From: DATBGO01 sp050011895 | GTDB lineage: Bacteria > Actinomycetota > Actinomycetes > Streptosporangiales > Streptosporangiaceae | Reading direction: 5' to 3' | DNA length: 9,430 nt | Assembly: GCA_050011895.1 (NCBI GenBank) | Contig: JBEKIF010000204.1 | Coordinates: 1 to 9,430 of the forward strand | Shown here: piece after piece, positions 6,730-9,430 of the stretch | How the letters are laid out: the number at the start of each line of letters is the position of its first letter | Position numbering within the stretch: the stretch's first letter is position 1 | Translations under genes and position numbers: made by a program | The notes under the pieces: model-generated | The model's input: the letters and a program-made list of their open reading frames with translations, nothing else | Database searches by the model: none | What the model was told of the DNA's origin: nothing

Positions 6730-7356
6730 GTGGAGATAAACCTCAAAGACGGCCGTGCCCTGCGGATCGAGACGGTCGTTAACGCACCGGGTGACCTGCG
6801 CTGCCAGCGCCGGCTGCGTAACCTCGGCGAACTGCAGGCCAAAGCCCGTGACGTCAATGCCCGGCTGCTCGATACTGAGCGAGTCGGGCAGGGCTGTGTC
6901 CTTGCGAGCCCAGCCTTTGAGCGGGTCGCGCTGCCAGCCGTCACCACGGACGGCAGGAGGGCTCCAGCCCTGCGTTTCGGCGACCCTCGGGTCATGGCCC
7001 TGCTCGGCGCCCTGTGTGCCGGGCTCAGCGCCCTCGGGTTCACCCACCGGAGCCTGCGCGCCCGGGTGAGCTGCCTGCTCGGCGCCGGCTACACGGCCAA
7101 CCAGATGAGCTACGACCTGGCCCGCCTGCGTCTCAACGGGCTCATCGAACGAATCGAGCACACCAACACCTACCTCCCGACCCCAGAAGGGCAGCGCGTC
7201 GCGGTCTTCTACACCAAGGTCCACGACCGCCTGCTACGCCCGCTGCTCGCCGCCAACGCCCCGCCAGCACCGACCGAGCTCCGCCACGCTCTGGCCACTA
7301 TCGACCGGCACGTGCGCGGCTACATCGATGAAGCACGCCTCGGAAACGCTGCCTGA
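6730..7356 (+). pseudogene. 3' half of the split gene, winged-helix-like C-terminal part
   Basis: From 6745 on, this encodes residues 336-538 of the interrupted protein, beginning KDGRALRIETVVNAPGDL. The C-terminal portion, about residues 436-485 of the intact protein, reads as a winged helix: helices SLRARVSCLL and MSYDLARLRLNGLIERI, then a wing ending in YLPTPEG. This is a common DNA-binding layout. An in-frame GTG at 6730-6732 inside the transposon end could start a 208-aa product (VEINLKDGRAL), with AGG a few bases upstream. So the half may be silent or may be expressed as a separate DNA-binding peptide. The frame also stays open far upstream, but there it is antisense to tnpA and not real coding. 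Joined with 2024-3029, the coding length is 1,617 nt including the stop. Confidence 0.8.
6740..6745 (+). repeat. Right 6-bp core of the Tn554-like element
   Basis: ACCTCA, the second copy of the core at 3024-3029. Host coding sequence resumes in frame with it (CTC AAA GAC, L-K-D). Confidence 0.75.
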
Positions 7357-7397
7357 AAACTCAAGATCAACGTCAAAGTCCCGGACACCAAGCAGGG
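7357..7397 (+). other. Tail after the split gene, up to IS copy B
   Basis: A 41-bp stretch between the TGA at 7354-7356 and the CTAG at 7398-7401. In the same frame it reads KLKINVKVPDTKQG and then TAG, with G/C in nearly every third position, so it looks coding although it follows a stop. Part of it (7358-7370) is nearly the inverse of the left end of the Tn554-like element. Confidence 0.35.
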
Positions 7398-7401
7398 CTA
7401 G
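7398..7401. repeat. CTAG target-site copy, left of IS copy B
   Basis: CTAG directly outside the left inverted repeat, matched by CTAG at 9310-9313. This is the expected 4-bp target duplication. Being palindromic, it could also be counted as part of a 15-bp inverted repeat. Confidence 0.7.
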
Positions 7402-7412
7402 GTGGCTGGTGT
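7402..7412 (+). repeat. Left terminal inverted repeat of IS copy B
   Basis: GTGGCTGGTGT is the exact reverse complement of 9299-9309. Confidence 0.88.
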
Positions 7413-7564
7413 CGAACGGGTCTTTGGTGGGGTGGGTGAGCCGCGCTCTGGGCATGCTTGGGCACCTGGAACCACGCGTAAGCGTTTCGGCCGGTGCGCG
7501 GGCGTTGCGTCGACGGGTGAGCTGGGTGGCCTGGCCGGGCCGCCGGGCCGCCGGTTGCGGCCGG

Positions 7565-9214
7565 TCATGCGCGGGCCGCTGCCCAGTTTCCGTCGTCACC
7601 GGTGACGCCGAGTACTGCGAGCCTGGCGAGGTTGACAGCGGCGGTGAGCAGGGCGAAGTCGGCGGCTACCTTGAGCCGCCCGCGGACCCGGGCGCGGCGT
7701 CCGCCGTGGCGGCGGCGCATCAGGTGGCCGATCTTGCGTTCCACCTTGGGCCGGGTTGCTTTGTAGCCGGCTTTCCAGGCCGGGCTGGCCTGGGCCTGGC
7801 GGGCGGCGGCCAGCCGGGCCTCGTGCGGGCCGATGGTGATCGTGCGGCCGCCTTTGGCAGTGGTGCACTGGGCCGCCAGCGGGCAGGTGCGGCAGGCCGC
7901 GCCGAACCTGGCCTCCCCGGCGTGGCGGTCGCGGCCGCTGGCCCGGATGGGCACGGTGATGCCCGCGGGGCAGGTGACGGTCTGGCCATCAAGATCGATG
8001 GCGAAGCGGTCCTTGGGAAAGTGACCTTTCACCCCAGGTGACGGCTGCACCTTGATGCCGCTGTAGATGCCGGCGTCTTCCACGCGTTCAACCAGCTCGC
8101 CGGAGCCGTAGGCGGCATCGCCGTAAACCGCCGCCTGGCCGCTGCCCCCGCCAGCTGTCCTGGGCCCGGCCGGGGCGACACCAGTTTCCTGGCCGCCCCC
8201 TTCAGTCCCGGCGCTGTCCTGATCGCCGGGCAGCAGGTCGGCGATCAGGCCCTCGGCGGCCTCAGCGTCCCCGCTGTTGCCCGCGGTGACATCAGTGGCA
8301 GTGACGATCTCCGAATCGGGATCGATGGCGATGTGGCCCTTGTAGCCGTCGAAACTGCGATGGCTTGTCTTGTGACCGTGGCGGGCCTGCGGGTCGACGG
8401 TGGAGATCACCCGGCCCGGGGCGACCCGGCGGGCTATCCGGAACACCCCGGCCGCGTCCTGCTCCAGGTCCTGGCCGGTCACGGTGGCCAGCAGCTCCGC
8501 GGCCTGCGCCAGCGCCGGGCCCAGCCCCCGGCCCTCCAGCACCGCGAGCAGCGCATGGGCGTCTTTGGCCAGCGCATCGACCAGGGCCTCCCGGGCCGCC
8601 ACGTCGTCGTAATCACAGACCGGCTTGCCCGCGGCCACATAGTCGTCGTCGCGGCGCAGCACGGCCCGCAGCGCGCCGGCCAGCTCGCCACCGCAGGCCT
8701 TCAGCAGCCCGCGGATCGCCGAGCGGACCAGCGTGACCGTGTCCATCGTGGCCACCGCGTCATATAGCGGGGTCGAGTCAAGCACCCGCCGCCGGCCCAC
8801 CAGCCCGGCCTGGCGGGCCGCTTCCAGGGTCACCTCGAAGATCCGGTCCGGCCGCGCCGAGCGGGCCAGCCGGGCGCGCATGTCCACCAGCACCGTGTGC
8901 ACGAACCCCGGATAATCGAAGTCCAGCCCCCCGGCCGCGTACTTCCACCGGGCATCGAAGGCGAACCGGTCCGCCGCCTCCCGGTCCGAGCAGCCCTCGA
9001 TCCGCTGCAGCACCATCACCACCGCCACGATCATCGGCGGCACCGACCGCCGGCCGACGTCGACAAACAGGTCGGCGAACATCGCATCGGGGAACAGCCC
9101 GAAGCACTCCCGGTGCAAGATCCCGTAAATCGAGTCCGGCGCCACCCGCCCCTCGCAGTACGCGGCAGTAGAGGAGAACAGGTCAGCTTGCCTTGGCGCC
9201 AAGCCCAGCGTCAT
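7565..9214 (-). CDS. IS1182-family DDE transposase, copy B
   Basis: A 549-aa transposase of the same family as copy A; shared blocks include YDAVAT-DTVT, ARHGHK, FDGYK and VERKI. The likely DDE triad is D146 (RVLDST), D366 (VYGDAAYG) and E492 (KVERKIGHL). Cys residues at 415, 441, 444 and 450 form the same cluster as in copy A. It is longer than copy A mainly through a Gly/Ala-rich insert at about residues 329-360, just before the second catalytic Asp; such an insert is probably a surface loop. The start is the ATG at 9212-9214, preceded by a G-rich stretch (GGGGGTGG in the minus strand) as a weak ribosome binding site. No frameshift or internal stop is visible, so it is probably functional. 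Confidence 0.93.
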   Translation of the reverse strand: MTLGLAPRQADLFSSTAAYCEGRVAPDSIYGILHRECFGLFPDAMFADLFVDVGRRSVPPMIVAVVMVLQRIEGCSDREAADRFAFDARWKYAAGGLDFDYPGFVHTVLVDMRARLARSARPDRIFEVTLEAARQAGLVGRRRVLDSTPLYDAVATMDTVTLVRSAIRGLLKACGGELAGALRAVLRRDDDYVAAGKPVCDYDDVAAREALVDALAKDAHALLAVLEGRGLGPALAQAAELLATVTGQDLEQDAAGVFRIARRVAPGRVISTVDPQARHGHKTSHRSFDGYKGHIAIDPDSEIVTATDVTAGNSGDAEAAEGLIADLLPGDQDSAGTEGGGQETGVAPAGPRTAGGGSGQAAVYGDAAYGSGELVERVEDAGIYSGIKVQPSPGVKGHFPKDRFAIDLDGQTVTCPAGITVPIRASGRDRHAGEARFGAACRTCPLAAQCTTAKGGRTITIGPHEARLAAARQAQASPAWKAGYKATRPKVERKIGHLMRRRHGGRRARVRGRLKVAADFALLTAAVNLARLAVLGVTGDDGNWAAARA

Positions 9215-9298
9215 CGGCCACCCCCGGGAGGAAGTCCTGCAACTACAGCAATTCTCCCGAAATGATCAACGAACCCGGCGGACCGCCACGCGCGAAAA

Positions 9299-9309
9299 AC
9301 ACCAGCCAC
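9299..9309 (-). repeat. Right terminal inverted repeat of IS copy B
   Basis: ACACCAGCCAC is the exact complement of 7402-7412 and lies on the transposase-start side of the element. Confidence 0.88.
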
Positions 9310-9313
9310 CTAG
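9310..9313. repeat. CTAG target-site copy, right of IS copy B
   Basis: Matches CTAG at 7398-7401 on the other side of the element. Confidence 0.7.
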
Positions 9314-9406
9314 GGTCGAACGGCCCGGCCAAGCGGGACCTCGGGCCGCAGCGCCCGCTGATGCGGCAAGACAAGGCTGAAGAGGCTGAAGCAGCCCGCG
9401 AACGGC

Positions 9407-9414
9407 GGAGGTGA
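9407..9414 (+). promoter_or_regulatory. Strong ribosome binding site
   Basis: GGAGGTGA is a near-perfect Shine-Dalgarno sequence, 8 nt before the ATG at 9423-9425. It supports that ATG over the in-frame GTG at 9411. Confidence 0.65.
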
Positions 9415-9422
9415 ATATAGAT

Positions 9423-9430
9423 ATGACAAC
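9423..9430 (+). CDS. Start of a gene running out of the window
   Basis: ATG ACA AC follows the strong ribosome binding site and is the likely start of a + strand gene (M-T-...). Only two codons are visible, so nothing can be said about its product. Confidence 0.45.

Larger units (their letters stand above)
6586..6739 (-). promoter_or_regulatory. Right end of the Tn554-like element and tnpA leader
   Basis: These 154 non-coding bases must hold both the right recombination site and the tnpABC promoter. Reading the minus strand, TTATCT adjoins the core, and TTGTCC followed 18 nt later by TAACCG is a weak promoter candidate. Further in are an imperfect dyad around ACATGT (GGAGA 6663-6667, TCTCC 6675-6679), the subterminal repeat 6648-6658 and the perfect palindrome GTCACCGGTGAC at 6610-6621. 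The promoter call is weak; that the stretch is non-coding and regulatory is more secure. Confidence 0.45.
3030..6745 (-). mobile_element. Tn554-like transposon, tnpABC only
   Basis: A 3,716-bp element (counting one core copy) inserted in the split gene. Its borders follow from the host frame: host sequence runs to ACCTCA at 3024-3029 and restarts from ACCTCA at 6740-6745. Directly inside the cores are TTATCT (3030-3035) and its complement AGATAA (6734-6739). The three genes are on the minus strand with tnpA nearest the right junction. Gene order, overlaps and lengths (364, 670 and 129 aa) match the Tn554 tnpA-tnpB-tnpC module, whose proteins I recall as about 361, 630 and 125 aa. Tn554 carries resistance cargo after tnpC; here tnpC ends 97 bp from the border, so there is no cargo. 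All catalytic residues of both recombinases are present. Confidence 0.88.
7402..9309 (-). mobile_element. IS1182-family insertion sequence, copy B
   Basis: A 1,908-bp element with perfect 11-bp inverted repeats GTGGCTGGTGT (7402-7412) and its complement (9299-9309), extended to 15 bp by CTAG on both sides. One transposase runs on the minus strand. The 152 bp beyond the transposase stop (7413-7564) and the 85 bp before its start contain no other gene. Its ends are unlike those of copy A and its transposase is clearly diverged, so the two arrived separately. Both ends and the transposase are intact, so it may be active. Confidence 0.9.
9310..9414 (+). other. Short charged reading frame after IS copy B, possible gene remnant
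   Basis: One frame is open from the insertion-sequence border to the TGA at 9412-9414 and ends in a charged stretch (MRQDKAEEAEAARERRR). Third positions are mostly G/C. Its stop lies within the ribosome binding site of the next start, a usual arrangement for coupled genes. It may be the end of a gene cut by the insertion, or a 17-codon leader from the ATG at 9361, or chance. No similarity is recognised. Confidence 0.25.

Noticed and set aside
7594..7607. Perfect 14-bp palindrome CGTCACCGGTGACG
   Set aside because: It lies inside the 3' end of transposase B and encodes its VTGDDG stretch. Similarity to the palindrome before tnpA is most likely chance.
122..9309. The two flanking insertion sequences as arms of a composite transposon
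   Set aside because: Their inverted repeats differ (GACGCTGCTGAAG against GTGGCTGGTGT) and their transposases are diverged, so neither transposase should recognise the distant outer end. Each has its own CTAG-type target.
7411..9323. GTCGAACGG present inside the left end of IS copy B and just outside its right end
   Set aside because: The 9-bp match is in direct orientation, one copy lies within the element and one outside it, and it does not fit a target duplication; CTAG does.
1922..9367. 11-bp inverted match GCCGCATCAGC near the right end of IS copy A and at 9357-9367
   Set aside because: Positions do not correspond to any element border, and such matches are expected by chance in GC-rich DNA of this length.
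1..9430. tRNA, rRNA, CRISPR array, riboswitch
   Set aside because: No cloverleaf, no regular spaced repeats and no conserved aptamer sequence were seen on either strand.

Overview
The window is GC-rich, with G/C-biased third codon positions, frequent GTG starts and tightly overlapping genes. This points to a high-GC actinomycete. Nearly all of it is mobile DNA stacked on, and beside, one host-type gene. No RNA gene, CRISPR array or metabolic gene is visible.

Layout. (1) Positions 2-121 hold the tail of a MerR-like reading frame that ends at a CTAG. (2) Positions 122-1951 are an IS1182-family insertion sequence with 15-bp terminal inverted repeats and one DDE transposase on the + strand. (3) A gene for a 538-residue protein of unknown function, with a winged-helix-like C-terminal region, starts at 2024. 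It breaks off at 3029 and resumes in frame at 6745/6746, ending at 7356. (4) Between the halves sits a 3.7-kb transposon that resembles Tn554. It carries three overlapping minus-strand genes in the order tnpA (tyrosine recombinase, 364 aa), tnpB (tyrosine recombinase with Cys/His clusters, 670 aa) and tnpC (small HTH/coiled-coil protein, 129 aa), and no cargo. The 6-bp sequence ACCTCA is present at both junctions; collapsing the two copies restores an uninterrupted reading frame. (5) Positions 7402-9309 are a second, diverged IS1182-family element in the opposite orientation, with perfect inverted repeats and CTAG on both sides. (6) The last 100 bp hold a short charged reading frame and a strong ribosome binding site for a gene that starts at 9423 and leaves the window.

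How the parts relate. The three recombination proteins TnpA, TnpB and TnpC probably act together to move the central element. The two outer insertion sequences are independent elements with unlike ends, so they do not make a classical composite transposon. Both seem to choose CTAG, and in both cases that CTAG supplies an in-frame TAG stop to the reading frame upstream. The main result is the reconstruction of the split gene and, through it, exact base-level ends for the Tn554-like element. The family role of the split protein is not known to me.
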